Assembly (NCBI GenBank): GCA_949130485.1
Contig: OX422205.1
Span: 1-64,000 of the forward strand
DNA from: Agelas oroides
Lineage: Eukaryota; Porifera; Demospongiae; Agelasida; Agelasidae
Length of the DNA: 64,000 nt
Direction: 5' to 3'
In this document: positions 1 through 15,639 of the stretch, piece by piece
Layout of the letters: each line of letters begins with the position of its first letter
Position numbering within the stretch: the stretch's first letter is position 1
The notes under the pieces: model-generated
Seen by the model: only the letters and a program-made list of their open reading frames with translations
Told to the model about the DNA's origin: nothing
Databases searched by the model: none
Made by a program: the position numbers and the translations under genes

Positions 1-89
1 GGAGGGTGTGATCAAGGGAGAGGGGAGAATATATGAGAAAGTGGGGATCGAGTGTGGAGTGTGAGGAACAAGCTCAAAGCTGATCTCAC

Positions 90-3000
90 CTTTTCACAAC
101 TTCACTGAACAGTTCCTTCCAAGTTCCGTCGCTGATCCTCACGCCGGAGGGGACCCTGTACTGTCGGAGATACTCCTCCAGAAACTGCACAAGAGAACAA
201 ACCAACATTGACGACAAGGACCAGGATCCAGGAGACAGACTGGCTCCTCCTCACCTTGTTGGGCCAAATGTGGTAGCTCCTGTAGAGTGGAAAGAACTGC
301 GTGATGGTCAGGCGGGGAAAGTTGGCCCGGGTCACCTCAATCACCTGGAGGGAGGGGGGAGGTGTGTGTGTTGGGAGGGGAGGAAAGGAGGACATGCATT
401 ATGCAGAGTCGAGGCACAAATGACACCCTCCCACATAAACCATCCCATGACACCATTGCTAAAGAATGCTCTCCACACGTAGTGTATATTCACATGTTTT
501 GTGATGTCGTGTCGGTACTTTTTCACAACAACAGTCTTTCCAAGGAGGAACCTGCGGAGGTGGAGGGCGGGGTTATCTCCGGTAACGTCCACCAGTTGAA
601 GAAGCAAGAGGAGCCACTTGATGCACTCAGGGTCAAACCCCTGAAGGTCGAATTTACGTTCTGTCCACACTTTGTAGAGTGTGTCAAGGAAGTTCAGACC
701 CTGAAGAACGAGAAGGTAGCTTCAGGTTTTATGCTTCAATGACAGCAATTTCAGAGGTAGAAATATGAACACACGTTAAACATATAACTGTCTAAACACA
801 CGCACCTCCTGCAGGGTTTCTGAAAGTGTTCCTTGCAAGCTAACGGAGGAAAGCTTGTTCTGTCCTTCTGTCTGCTTCAGCCAGGGGTCATACTCAGCTC
901 GTATCTGCGTCACAAAGTTTAGAAACTCCAGTTCCAGAGGAATATAGGACACCACAACCTCAACATAGTGCCTGTGTGAGTGTGTGAGGGTGTGGGAGTG
1001 GGTGTGTGATGAGTGAGGGAGTGAATGACAATGAGCATCACCGCAACAGTGGTGTCTGTCCCCCACCTGAGGTGCTGGAAGGGTCTCACATGTCCCTCAC
1101 TGGCAAACAGGTGGGCAAGGTGAAGGGTGGAGAAGGTGAGGTCCAAGGGTAGTCGCACCCGCCGGCCAAACTCTAGTCCCTCCTTCACCTCCGCCACTGT
1201 CACAGGATCCATCACAAGGTTTGGACTGAATTTGATCACCATGTCTCGCCAGATATTGGACGTGTTCCGTGTCACTACACCACAGTCAACATGGAGCCGC
1301 AAGTACAGGGAGACTAGGGGAGAGGAAGGAGAGGAGGGGAGGGGGAGAGAGAGGGCGGAGGAGAGGGGGGGAGGGAGGAGAATAATAAACTCACAAATGC
1401 AACTCCTGTGGAGCAATCAATGTAGTATGCATTACAAAGCTGCAGCCTCATATAAACCTGTTCCACTAGCACTCACACATACTCACACCTTCTCCCCACA
1501 CCCCCACACTCACCCCACATGAAGCGGTTGTAGACAAACTTTGGATAGATGTGGAGGTGAGGAGGTCTGCCTGCACTGGCCTCTCTCCGGCGAATGTTAT
1601 GAGAGATCTTGGCCATCTCAAGGCAGGCCTGCTGCAGCAGACGGAAGACACTGGTGGGAGTCTCACCCTCAAACGGCACCTGAAAGTCTCGCCTGTGAAA
1701 AACAGACACATGAAGAATTTTCTCACTGCTTAGACAAACTTTGCTGTTGGATAAAATCTTACAACAATAGAATTAGCCTTGTTCCCAGGGGACGTGACTA
1801 TATCCCATGCACTGTGTGACAAGTTTTGCTACTCAGTACCACGGCACATGGTTGAACAACCAACGACTGTTTGCCAAACTGTGTAAACAACCTGCACACA
1901 GTGGGTGTTTGCCAAACTGTGTAAACAACCTGCACACAGTGGGTGTTTGCCAAACTGTGTAAACAACCTGCACACAGTGGGTGCTTGCCAAACTGTGTAA
2001 ACAACCTGCACACAGTGGGTGTTTGCCAAACTGTGTAAACAACCTGCACACAGTGGGTGTTTGCCAAACTGTGTAAACAACCTGCACACAGTGGGTGTTT
2101 GCCAAACTGTGTAAACAACCTGCACACAGTGGGTGTTTGCCAAACTGTGTAAACAACCTGCACACAGTGGGTGCTTGCCAAACTGTGTAAACAACCTGCA
2201 CACAGTGGGTGTTTGCCAAACTGTGTAAACAACCTGCACACAGTGGGTGTTTGCCAAACTGTGTAAACAACCTGCACACAGTGGGTGTTTGCCAAACTGT
2301 GTAAACAACCTGCACACAGTGGGTGTTTGCCAAACTGTGTTTATTACAGTCAACTGCTCACCTCTGAAGGAAGGCCAGGAAGATGGAGGCAATCAGCTGA
2401 GGGTCCATGCTCTCCATCTTCTCAATGCAGCTCTTAACAAACACTGCCACCTCCTCACACTGGTAGACGTTTGGTTTTCTGTGGAAAGATTGTTCATGTA
2501 AACCAGCACACATACCTCATCAGGCAAATGACGTTCTCACTCACGCTTGCATCTTGTAGGCAACCACCAGGTAGAAGGGGAAGTCCCGGATAAAGGTCTG
2601 CGATAGATGGCGGTTAATCTTCTTCAGGGCATCATTCACATCATGGTGACTACTGTCGGACCTGTCGGACTTGACCTGAGAGGACAGAGACAACAGACAG
2701 GTACCACAGGCTCTATCTTCCCCCAATCCCCCAAATTGGCACATAAACATAGCATGTGCTAAGCTACCCCCCCCCCCCACTCCTCACCCCTACTAGCTGG
2801 TACTCACATGTTTCTCATACTGGGTGAAGGTGGACATCACCATAGTAAACGTTCCAGCATTCTCACAGGCAATCAGGGGGTCCCCACTTGTGGTGAATAT
2901 TAGCTTCTTAAGCTCTCCCTTGAGGTCAACAGACGGACGTTTTTCACCCGTGAAGAACTGCTTCAATCGCTGGGTATACCCTGGAGATCACATGAAAGGT

Positions 3001-3857
3001 CAAGCATACAGTATACTGAACCTCACAAGATTGTACGCATTATTGTTAAGGGGAATAATGCCAACGCAGATGGTCAATGTTTGAGTGGTCACAGTTCAGC
3101 TTCGTACACGTGGCACACACTGACCTGGTTCTTTGGCCTGCTCTGGACTGGTGTGGGCGTGGCCCTTCCCTGTCTTCTGTAGTGGTGTCTGCTGCATCGG
3201 CAGATCAACAAAACTCTCAACACTGATTCTTGCAAACACATTCTCCTCAAATTGTTCCACTTTGTTTAGCAGTGCCATCCCGTCTGTCTTTGTCAGGAGT
3301 AGCACAGGAAAACTACCCTCCTGTGTCCCTGCCAGAAATCTGGGGTGCAGGGTAAAATTGTCACTGGTGTTGATCAGCACAACTGCCACAGCGTAGGAAT
3401 TCTGGAAGCTAGCAACAAGCTCTGGCAGATTGTCTCCAGTTTGTAGCTCATGGCAGCGAATATGCTGGCTCTCTATGTCCTCGGTGGTGACCAGCAGCTT
3501 CCAGTCCACCGGTGCCAGCTTGTCTGTCAGTGGTGAGAGGGCGTATGTAAAGGACACAAAGGGGCGATCCTGGCCGTCCAGTTTCAGCTGCAACCCTGTG
3601 ACAGCAGGAGATACAACATATTCAACAATGCTTTTAAGAATGAAAGGGTGCGCTGAATAGCATACACGATCCTTGCCATATATGGTCATACTCTCACCAT
3701 TCATGACAGACTGTGGCGTGCTCATGCTGGTGCTGAGGATGACGTCACTCAGGGAGGTCTCCTCCGATTGGGTCTCACTGTCTGGTACATCCTGCTCAGC
3801 AGAGACCGTGAGGGGGTCGTCTCCCTTGCTCACAACTGTTGGCTGCTGGTCAGCCAT
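90..3857 (-). CDS. Unidentified multi-exon gene, 3' end beyond the window
   Basis: I do not recognise this protein. Eleven exons can be chained on the minus strand with good splice sites: 3698-3857, 3125-3595, 2807-2980, 2545-2675, 2362-2478, 1514-1692, 1067-1313, 806-971, 494-700, 255-344 and 90-184. They give about 679 residues and the frame stays open into the left edge, so the C-terminus is missing. The start MADQQPTVV is the first Met and is followed by an acidic Ser/Thr-rich stretch, suggesting a cytosolic or nuclear protein rather than a secreted one. Residues of exon 2 (around AVAVVLINTSDNFTLHP and FPVLLLTKTDG) faintly recall a protease-associated-type fold; this is weak. The later exons are rich in leucine and aromatic residues and look helical. 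Intron 5 carries a 38-bp minisatellite. Confidence 0.7.
1868..2338. repeat. 38-bp minisatellite, about 12 copies
   Basis: A 38-bp unit containing AACTGTGTAAACAACCTGCA is repeated about twelve times with almost no variation (one C/T change in two units). It lies inside an intron of the unidentified minus-strand gene, about 25 bp from the donor at 2361. Because the array has no stops on the minus strand it creates long artificial reading frames in all three minus frames; these are not genes. Confidence 0.95.
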
Positions 3858-4089
3858 TAGCAGTGAAGGCTAGCACACAACTGCATGCAGGGGAGGGAGG
3901 GAGATCTGCTAGCTAGTATGATCTAAAACCTATGTTGCTGTGGTCCCACTCTCTTCTGCCCCCCCCCCCCCCAACCCTGCCCTCTTTCCCTCCCCTCTTC
4001 TCTCCCTCCCCTCTGCCCTCTCCCCTCTCCCCTTACCACCACCCCCGTGATCAGACTAGTGTTTGCGGCACTGGGGACGGTGTGGGAGG

Positions 4090-4900
4090 ACCAGCTGTCC
4101 CCCCGGACCAGATGTCCCCCCGGACATGTGGTCCTAGGACCAAATGTCCCCTGCCAGGACAGGATGTCCCCCCACCGCTAAGTAGACGTCTACCAGCCCC
4201 ACCTTTCGAACAATGAGAAGTCAGGCGCAGAGCCTGAGAACAAGGCTGGCATCTTTCAGCAAAGTTTCACGAGTACACTCGCGCAGAGGATGGCATGCAG
4301 CCATGTTGTGCTTCTACCTGAGAACAAGGCTGGCATCATTCAGCAAAGTTTCACGAGTACACTCGCGCAGAGGATGGCATGCAGCCATGTTGTGCTTCTA
4401 CCGATATCAAGTTGAAGTCCAGTCAACCGATCAACTCTATATATTTTTACTGTACGTGATGAGAAGCCTGAGAACAAGGCTGGCATCATAGTTTTCAAAC
4501 ATTGGACCCAAAAGTAGCATGGTGTTGCAGCAGTTGTAAATATAAACTCAGTAGTCCCGTACCCAGTCGTTCACGCCCCTCAGCCAGTGTAGAGAACAGT
4601 TTCAGCTCGGGGGGAGGGGGGGGCGTAGACGGTTGGGCACGAGACTAATGCATCACAGCACTGGTGCAAAAAGGGTTTGTATATAAGTTTGCAATAGTTT
4701 TGGTGGACAGAACGGCTGCAGAGGATACAGGTACTCGGTAACCTCTGACTCATGGGGGGACAACTCGTCCTAAGGGGGACACATGGGCCTAGGACCAGCT
4801 GTCCTAGGGGGACACGTGGTCCTAGGACAAGTTGTCCTGGGGGACAGCTGGTCCTAGGATCACGCGTCCGGGGGGACAATTTAAGGGGGGGACAGCCCAT
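4090..4900. mobile_element. Non-coding element with inverted subterminal arrays
   Basis: The left part (4090-4178) and the right part (4755-4900) contain several copies of motifs such as GGTCCTAGGACCA and GGGGGACA in opposite orientation, so the two ends are imperfect inverted repeats of each other. Both flanks also carry GCACTGGGGACGG (about 4068 and 4903). No transposase is encoded between them. This looks like a non-autonomous DNA transposon with repeated subterminal binding motifs; exact ends and target duplication are unclear. Confidence 0.5.
4233..4402. repeat. 85-bp direct repeat, two full copies plus a fragment
   Basis: The segment beginning CTGAGAACAAGGCTGGCATC occurs at 4233 and again at 4318 with a single early mismatch, and its first 25 bases recur near 4464. 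It lies inside the inverted-repeat element. Confidence 0.85.
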
Positions 4901-4927
4901 CCGCACTGGGGACGGTTCACAACCAAG

Positions 4928-4972
4928 TAGTCTCGCGTAGCCAGACTCTCGCCGTCTGGCTATGCGAGACTA
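4928..4972. repeat. Perfect-stem hairpin
   Basis: TAGTCTCGC... at the left pairs with ...GCGAGACTA at the right around a short loop, with one stem mismatch. It is probably a deleted foldback element. Confidence 0.7.
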
Positions 4973-5250
4973 TAAACAATCGAGATCGATGCAGACAAAC
5001 ATGCAGAAAAATTAATACCTCTAATAACTTACTTTGACTTTTAAAGTTTGTCAGATCGTTTCTTGACAGTTTGAACCGTAGTCTGTACGCTTCATAAAGC
5101 AAGTTCTGCACGGTCACGATCAGACTTCGGGGAATTCCCTTATGTCATTTAGCTAATAGTTCTTGGCCACTCCTCTCAGCGGTGTGCAGCAATTCCCGGC
5201 CCAGTCTGGCAGTAGCATGTGTATTCTATGGCATATGCAAATCAACTGCG

Positions 5251-5362
5251 TCATAGATACTATACCCTACCCTAGGCCCTGGGTGGGGAATAGGGTATAG
5301 GGTATAGTATCTATGACTGCGTGCACTACCATATGTTGTTTACAATGGTAGTGCACGCACTC
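5251..5362. repeat. Two adjacent inverted repeats
   Basis: The first inverted repeat (5251-5317) has arms beginning CATAGATACTATACCCTA. The second (about 5317-5362) has arms TGCGTGCACTACCAT around a 12-base loop. Both are non-coding and may be remnants of foldback elements. Confidence 0.7.
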
Positions 5363-5532
5363 TAGTCAGCCCAGACACGTAACTCCCAGGCCTGTTTCAA
5401 TCACTTGCAGTGTTCGTCACATATGTTGATGTCGGGTAGACAAGGGTAAACCATAGATCTATGGGTAAACGCACTTGGGGATGGTGCCTGATCGTTAGAA
5501 TTTACAAACTTTGTCTGGACCATGCGAGACCA

Positions 5533-5639
5533 TAGCCTCGTTCCCAGGCCCCGCCCAGCTTTCCGTCGCTTGCAGTACGGAAAAGCTTTACCGTACAAAT
5601 AAGCGACGGAAAGCTGGGCGGGGCCTGGGAACGAGGCTA
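5533..5639. mobile_element. Foldback (MITE-like) element, AGCCTCG family, intact
   Basis: An almost perfect 107-bp inverted repeat: the left arm starts TAGCCTCGTTCCCAGGCC and the right arm is its complement, each about 47 bp. It is flanked by the direct repeat GCGAGACCAT at 5524-5533 and 5640-5649, the signature of insertion with a 9-10 bp target duplication. No coding capacity. Target size is compatible with Mutator-type DNA transposons, but assignment is inference. It ends about 65 bp upstream of the NOP9 start codon. Confidence 0.85.
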
Positions 5640-5705
5640 GCGAGACCATGTACCACCTTGTACCTGTCATTCTTGACCACGCCCACTTCCGTAACTCATG
5701 TAGCG

Positions 5706-8086
5706 ATGTCGCGCTGGCTAAGTGAAGTCGAGAAGAGCTACTACAAACGTGTGGAGTCCTTCCTTGCCTCGGAGAGTGGTGGGGAGGACAAATTGTTCCT
5801 AAACAATGTCATTCAACAGATTTTATCCGACGGGGCACGTCGGGTGTGCAGTGACAAGGATGGAAGCCGGATTATGCAGGGTATTATGGAGAGTAGCCAC
5901 GTGGACGCCACTTCTTTGCATATGCTTCTGAAGGCCCTGGGTGGGGAATACCGGGATCTGGCCACGGATAGGTGTGGCAGCCATGTCATAGAGTCATTGA
6001 TCAGAGCAGCAGCCCGAGTACTCTCTGCAAGAGAATCAGGCACTCTTCAGGCCCAGTTTCTCACCCTATGCACCGTGCTCACCACACACCTCTCAGAGTT
6101 AATAGCCCATCCCTATGGTGGGCATGTGATAAGTGGCTTAATTCAGGTTCTAGCTGGTATATACGTTAGTGACAACTTTAGTCGGAGCAGATACTCACAG
6201 GAGTTCAGGAAGGCTAAAATGGCAAGTGCTGCAAGCTCTGCAACAGCTGTGTTGCCATGGAAACAAAAGGGAGGAATCCAGATTGAGCAAAAGATGGCTG
6301 TGCCAGACTCGTTTTCAAAACACTTGGAGTCGGTGGGCAAAGCAATTTGCAAGTTACACAATCTCTCGGCCCTGCTGTGCCACAAGTGTGCAAGCCCAGT
6401 CCTACAAGTAGCATTAAAGGCACTGACAGAACGACTACCTGCCCGAGGGAGGAAACTGGCTAGAAAAATTGTGCGATGCCCTGGAGTGCTTGGCCTGGAA
6501 TCAGAAGGCACACTGCCGTCCCTGTTCACTGATGCTGTAGGTAGCCACCTTATGGAGGCAGTGATAGCTGGAGGCTCACCATCATTGCTCCAGCACATGT
6601 TTGACACGTGCTTCAGGGAAAGAGTGGTGGCATTTGCCCTCCACCCTGTGGCCAACTACACCCTGCAGCAGCTTGTTGCCATGGCAACACCCACACAGGT
6701 GATGAGTGGACCAGCATGGAGCCTCAATGTCTGCAGTATGACCCAGTTACCTAGGCAACACAAGAATGTTTCTCCTGTGAAGTGTGTTGCCTAGGCAACA
6801 GGTTAATCCCTGTCTTGAACATTCGCTATTAGTGTCCAATACCAATGTGTAAAACAACCATTTCCCCTCCCCCTCTCCCCTCTTCCCCTCTCCCTCTCCC
6901 CCTACCAACTCTACACATACATTTAATGCAAACACACATGCACACACACACCAGGTATCAGTATTGGTGGAGGGACTGACCCCCCACCTAGAGGAGATAC
7001 TGTTTGTTGGCCACACAGGGGTGGTGGTCTGCTTGGCCCAGGCTGTCTGCCTCTGTCCCCAGGAGCAGCCGTCCTTCCTCAGTGCACTGCTCTCCACCTT
7101 CCACACAGAGGACACTCCTTTGTGTTGTGGCCCTCTCCTGCTATCCCTAACCACCCATGAGGTCTACTATGCCTCTGGCAAGGAGGAGGAGGTAGGGCAG
7201 GAATCTTTACCTCTGAATTGCGCAGTTCATTAGTGAATGTGAAGTAAGTGTGACCCTTGATCCCTTTCACCAGAGTGCTGTGTCCCAGAAAGCCATTACT
7301 GTCCATGGATCTCTGATGGTCCAGTCTCTACTGCTGTTTCAGGACCCCAGTGTGGTGGTACGTAGCCTGTTGCGGATGGTGGCTGAGGGGGAGCACCTCG
7401 TCAGACTCTCATGTGACCCCAGTGGCAGTCGTGTGCTGGAGGCTCTCATGGCCAGCCGCTCCGTGCCAACCAGGAGCAAAGATAGACTAGCAAAAAGGAT
7501 AACAGTGAGTCGAGTATAGACACTCGTTTAGTTGTTTTGATACAATACAGTTTGTCATGTATCACACACACACACACACTTCCCGCAGGGTCGTCTCCTC
7601 CCTCTGTGTACAGATCGCAGTGGGAGCAGGGTGGTTGACGCTGTGTGGAGACACTGCGAAGTCAAAAGGAAAAAAACAATTGCACAGAAGCTGCTCGCCC
7701 ATGAGGAAAAATTGGCATCAAACTTTTATGGACGGATTGTGCTGCGTAATTGCAACGTGGTGCACTACAAGAAGAAGCAAACTTCCTGGCGGGGAGACCA
7801 GAGTGCAGTGGCACATAGGAGGGACCTCTTCCAAGACATTGTGTCCACAGACGAGATTACTGCGGTAGGGAAGAGTGACGACACACCCAGGAAGAGAGGA
7901 GGAGGAGAGGGGAAGAGAGGAGGGGGGGAGAGGAAGAAAAATACTGGTAGAAAAGCAGCAAAGAGAAAAATCCCATTGTTTGAGGTATGAATATGATTGT
8001 CCAGTTTTGGTTTTAAGTTAACCCTTTGCGTCTCTCCCGTACAGTCCGACAGCGAATCACCTCCGAACAAAAGAACTAAATTATAG
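5706..8086 (+). CDS. NOP9: Nucleolar pumilio-repeat protein NOP9
   Basis: Five exons (5706-6698, 6955-7191, 7274-7504, 7589-7984, 8045-8086) give 632 residues, very close to the human NOP9 length. The protein carries divergent Puf repeats seen as GSRIMQGIME, GSHVIESLI, GGHVISGLIQ, GSHLMEAVI and GSRVLEALM, a late GRIVLRNCNVVHY segment, and a Lys/Arg-rich tail typical of nucleolar proteins. NOP9 is known to bind pre-18S rRNA and restrain premature Nob1 cleavage during small-subunit maturation. The start MSRWLSEVEKSYY is chosen because an upstream in-frame Met reads only through the foldback element. The gene sits 200 bp upstream of KARS on the same strand. A dinucleotide/pyrimidine tract lies in intron 1. 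Confidence 0.93.
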
Positions 8087-8286
8087 TCTCGTTGTTGTGT
8101 GTATTGTGTTTGTGGGTTGGCTTTTGCAGTAAGTTGATTGGATGTGGGGATGGATCAATGGTCATGCAATGAACAGTGGGCGTTTCTGTTTTATTTGCGC
8201 ATGCGTACGTACGTGGGGGTGTAGCGCACATGTAGGTCGGAAGGCATTGAAGCCTAGAACTTGAACTAGATGATGACCTGAGGCAG

Positions 8287-12610
<4,324 letters not shown>

Positions 12611-12806
12611 AACTAGACATTCTCAGGATCATGGTCTTTATGACTTTGCAATCCTCGTAGAGGTTTTATCTAATAGTGGACTCGTAGTATCTCAACACAA
12701 TGTAGATGGATTTCACATACAATTTGGACTCCATCTCTAATAGTAACGTTGCACGAGGCATACAAATACGTGCATGAACATATGGTACAAAGGGTGCACC
12801 ACACTA

Positions 12807-13769
12807 CTACTGATGTGTTGTGGAGTGTCTACTGTTGCTATGGCCTGGTGGTGGATGGAGGAAAGAAGTCAGTTTATTGGGACGCCACCTGTTGGGGGTG
12901 TGGTCACCCTGCTCCATAGTCTCCAGTGTGGGGACCACCACAGGGAGGGGCACTGAGCCACTGGTGTAGGCTATCCCATCGCCTGCCCACTGTCCCTTGC
13001 CAGCCAGTTTGTTACGGTACACACCCATTTCTCCCTGCCTCCCTCTGTCAACATGTACAGGCTGCAGATCTCCCACCACTGGTTGCTTAGAGAGGGGACA
13101 CCACTCGAGAGAAGATTGGGGTTTTCTGCGCTGATGCTTGCGATGCTGTGGGACCAACATGGGGGTGCTCTTGCTCTTTGATGAAGCTGTCTGTTTTGCA
13201 GCACTGCTCCTCCCACACCCTATCCCCTCCAGGACAGGGAAGGCAGCCAGGCTCATTGTCCGGAGACGATTCTCAATCACAATTCGTTCCACCAGTATCT
13301 CAGGCCTCAGTTGCATGGCTACAAGGTTTGCCAGCTCGCTGCATGCTGGTGAGTCTACCTGGGTAGTCTGGTAGGGCATCACTGGATCAGGGAGAACCAT
13401 CTGTCTGTGATACACAGGAGGGTACAGAGGACGGACAGGACCGCTTGATGGTTTGGAGCTACGCTTCCTGCTGTACACGTAGGAGTACTCTTCATCCAGG
13501 TGACCACTCATATAAGGATATTCTTCCCTCTCATCCTCACCCCTCTTTCTGAGGGGGGTCACTGCAGCCCCACGTGATCTCCGCCTTCTCTCAGCTGGTG
13601 TGCAGCCATACTCAGCACACGGCCTTACTGCTTTCCACCCACCATTCATATCTTCCACCCTGTTGACCAAGAGTGCAGTGAGAACGGAAGAGGGCCCACT
13701 AAGGGAGAGAAGTGACTTCAGGGAGGGAGCCTCCCCCTTCGACCAAGAGTGCAGAAGAAAGGGTTGCAT
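12807..13769 (-). CDS. Uncharacterised basic, Arg/Ser/Pro-rich protein
   Basis: A single open frame of 320 residues on the minus strand, with no family that I recognise. It is long for a chance frame in non-repetitive sequence and has a non-repetitive composition. It contains a dibasic patch (AERRRRSRGAAVTPLRKR), a Tyr-rich segment (EEYPYMSGHLDEEYSYVYSR), a helical-looking segment ACSELANLVAMQLRPEILVE and a second basic patch (QHRKHQRRKPQ), suggesting a nuclear protein. No signal peptide or membrane span. It is head-to-head with ATMIN, 265 bp apart. Upstream exons cannot be excluded. Confidence 0.55.
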   Translation of the reverse strand: MQPFLLHSWSKGEAPSLKSLLSLSGPSSVLTALLVNRVEDMNGGWKAVRPCAEYGCTPAERRRRSRGAAVTPLRKRGEDEREEYPYMSGHLDEEYSYVYSRKRSSKPSSGPVRPLYPPVYHRQMVLPDPVMPYQTTQVDSPACSELANLVAMQLRPEILVERIVIENRLRTMSLAAFPVLEGIGCGRSSAAKQTASSKSKSTPMLVPQHRKHQRRKPQSSLEWCPLSKQPVVGDLQPVHVDRGRQGEMGVYRNKLAGKGQWAGDGIAYTSGSVPLPVVVPTLETMEQGDHTPNRWRPNKLTSFLHPPPGHSNSRHSTTHQ

Positions 13770-14034
13770 GGTGCCACGCCCCCTTATCTACTTAGCAGTG
13801 TGGTTGTTCCTGAAGCCAGATTGTTCCCTGCTTCAGTACTGTTACCGGCATGATGGCGACTGCCTTTGTAGCTAGAGAAATCTGGATGCCTGCATTTGCC
13901 TTGAGCAGAGACTGTCCAACTGTCGCCGTCTCGCCAGCGACAAACGACCACGCCTATTGCACTTCCGGAGCGGGGTAGCCTGGGAACGAGGCTGCACGCG
14001 AAAGTTATGCCTCAGTTTTCCAGGCGCAAATATT
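13770..14034. promoter_or_regulatory. Short divergent intergenic region, unknown gene / ATMIN
   Basis: 265 bp separate the two opposite start codons, so both promoters must lie here or overlap the first exons. It contains ACTTCCGG (an ETS-type core, about 13960) and half of a foldback motif (GCCTGGGAACGAGGCT, about 13978). Function is inferred from position only. Confidence 0.45.
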
Positions 14035-15402
14035 ATGTCAGCGGAGGAGGGGTCAGTCTGTCCTCCTGCGGAGAAGCTTGAGGTGGAGGGGGCGGTGGTG
14101 TGCCCAGTGGAGGGGTGCAGGTGCGAGTTTCCCAGCTCCTCCCACCTTCGGATGCATGTGACGAGACACCATGAGGGGAGGAAGCTTAGGGGAAGAGGAG
14201 GCGGGCGACAGACCTTCTACTGCCCTGTGGGGAAATGCGAGAGGAGTGAAGGAGGGGGAAAACCATTCCCAAGGCTAGGACAGCTCAAACAGGTATACAT
14301 TGTATCTACTCTACATGCACAAGTTGCCACAACCATGATCCATCTTCCATGAAACTTGTACAGCATTACCAGAGTGTGCATGGCCGGAGGGAGTTTGTGT
14401 GTGGGAAATGTGGCAAACAGTTTGGACTGAGGGATGTGTGTCAGAGACACGAGGTGGAGTGTGGGCAGAGTTTCAGCTGTGGCACCTGTGCAGAGGAGTT
14501 CCGCTCACGGAACGCTCTCTACCAGCACACTAAGAGGAAACACCACACCCTCTCCCCAAGCAGCAGGAACAAGCACCCCCCTGGGACCAGAAACAAGCTG
14601 TGCGTTCCATCTATTACCTGTGATATGCTGTTGTTACTGCTATTTTCTGATTGTTTCCAGGCAGTGTGGCCGTCCTCCTGCCGTGGTTATCCCTCTTGTC
14701 CTGAAACAAGTGGTGCAGATACCAAGAGATGGACATGACAGCCATCATCACAAGCCTCATGCAGTTGATGTTGCCATTCAAACGGAGCCAGAGCCTCAGT
14801 CTGTGGGGCTGCTGGGACCCACACAAACCAGGAGGACCATCATTGCGGCACCGGCTGCTCTCACATGGGACCATTCTGACCTGGCCACGCAGACGGACAT
14901 CAGTGCACAGCTACTGAACTTCAGCACTCAGACAGTGGACCTGACTTCTACGCAGGGATGCCAGACACAGTCTCTTGCTAGCTGTGAACTTGGCACACAA
15001 ACCTACATGGACTTGACTTCACAATTCACACAAACATGTCGAGATCCAACCTCACAACTCACCCAGACCTACTCTGACCCTGCCATACAATTTACTCTTG
15101 GTACTCAAACGTACCTGGACTCTACTCCACAGTTTACACAACCCTCCCACGACCCTACCACACAGTTTGACCTCAGCCCACAACCTCCTGACCCCACCTC
15201 ACAGTTTGGTCTGTGTGACTTTGGAACACAGACAATGGATGGCCTGAATCTGGTGGAGCAGGTGTTGGGGTCTTCCCTGCTCCCCCCAGAGTGTTTGGAC
15301 TTTGGCACCCAGACCCAAGAGTCTGCACTTGAGGAGATTGCCTGCATCGACTTTAGAGAACTTCTGCACAGCAGAACAAGAGAACAGAGCTCCCAAACAT
15401 AG
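14035..15402 (+). CDS. ATMIN: ATMIN/ASCIZ-like zinc-finger protein with dynein light chain binding motifs
   Basis: Three exons (14035-14292, 14364-14599, 14661-15402) encode 411 residues. The N-terminal third has four C2H2-type fingers: CPVEGCRCEFPSSSHLRMHV, a CPVGKC...LKQHYQSVH finger split by intron 1, CGKCGKQFGLRDVCQRHEVEC and CGTCAEEFRSRNALYQHTKR. The C-terminal half is an extended Gln/Thr-rich region with nine TQT motifs (for example LATQTD, FSTQTV, LGTQTY, FGTQTM, FGTQTQ). That layout is the hallmark of ATMIN/ASCIZ, which senses DYNLL1 through multiple TQT motifs and activates the DYNLL1 promoter, with roles in ATM signalling. Identification rests on architecture plus the FSTQT and FGTQT motifs; the linker is poorly conserved. 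It is convergent with the MGM101-like gene. Confidence 0.88.
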
Positions 15403-15639
15403 CACATCCTCACACCAGTAAAATCAGTGTCTTTATCAATGTAAGCTGGTTTCATCATCAATAGAGAGATTGCAGTTCTTGAAAAGGACAACTGATAATG
15501 CATAATTATAGCAACGATAATGTTGGTATGGTTACATTCCCCAGATGGAAGCAAGCAAGCAACACCCAACAAATGCATCACTTCATACACAATGATGATA
15601 ATGGTGTAAATACAGTCAGTTCTGAGGCAGTGTGGTTGT

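Larger units (their letters stand above)
3858..5705. other. Intergenic gap between divergent genes, filled with repeats and hairpins
   Basis: No credible gene is seen in these 1.85 kb between the unidentified minus-strand gene and NOP9. The stretch holds a pyrimidine-rich tract (3955-4040), an inverted-repeat element (about 4090-4900), an 85-bp direct repeat and several perfect hairpins, annotated separately. Short open frames here are compositional artefacts of the repeats. Confidence 0.8.

Noticed and set aside
1798-2392. Long minus-strand frames with repeated HCVQVVYTVWQT-type peptides
   Set aside because: They are translations of the 38-bp minisatellite in all three frames, inside an intron of a supported gene.
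3740-3747. TGACGTCA in the first exon of the unidentified gene as a promoter element
   Set aside because: It lies in coding sequence about 115 bp downstream of the start; chance occurrence is likely, so it was not counted as supporting the CRE pattern.
5511-5705. N-terminal extension of NOP9 starting at 5511
   Set aside because: The extension reads through the foldback element (SFPGPAQLSVA); the family start fits the Met at 5706.
6850-6905. Functional regulatory role for pyrimidine tract in NOP9 intron 1
   Set aside because: C/T-rich tracts occur in most introns of this window; nothing marks this one out.
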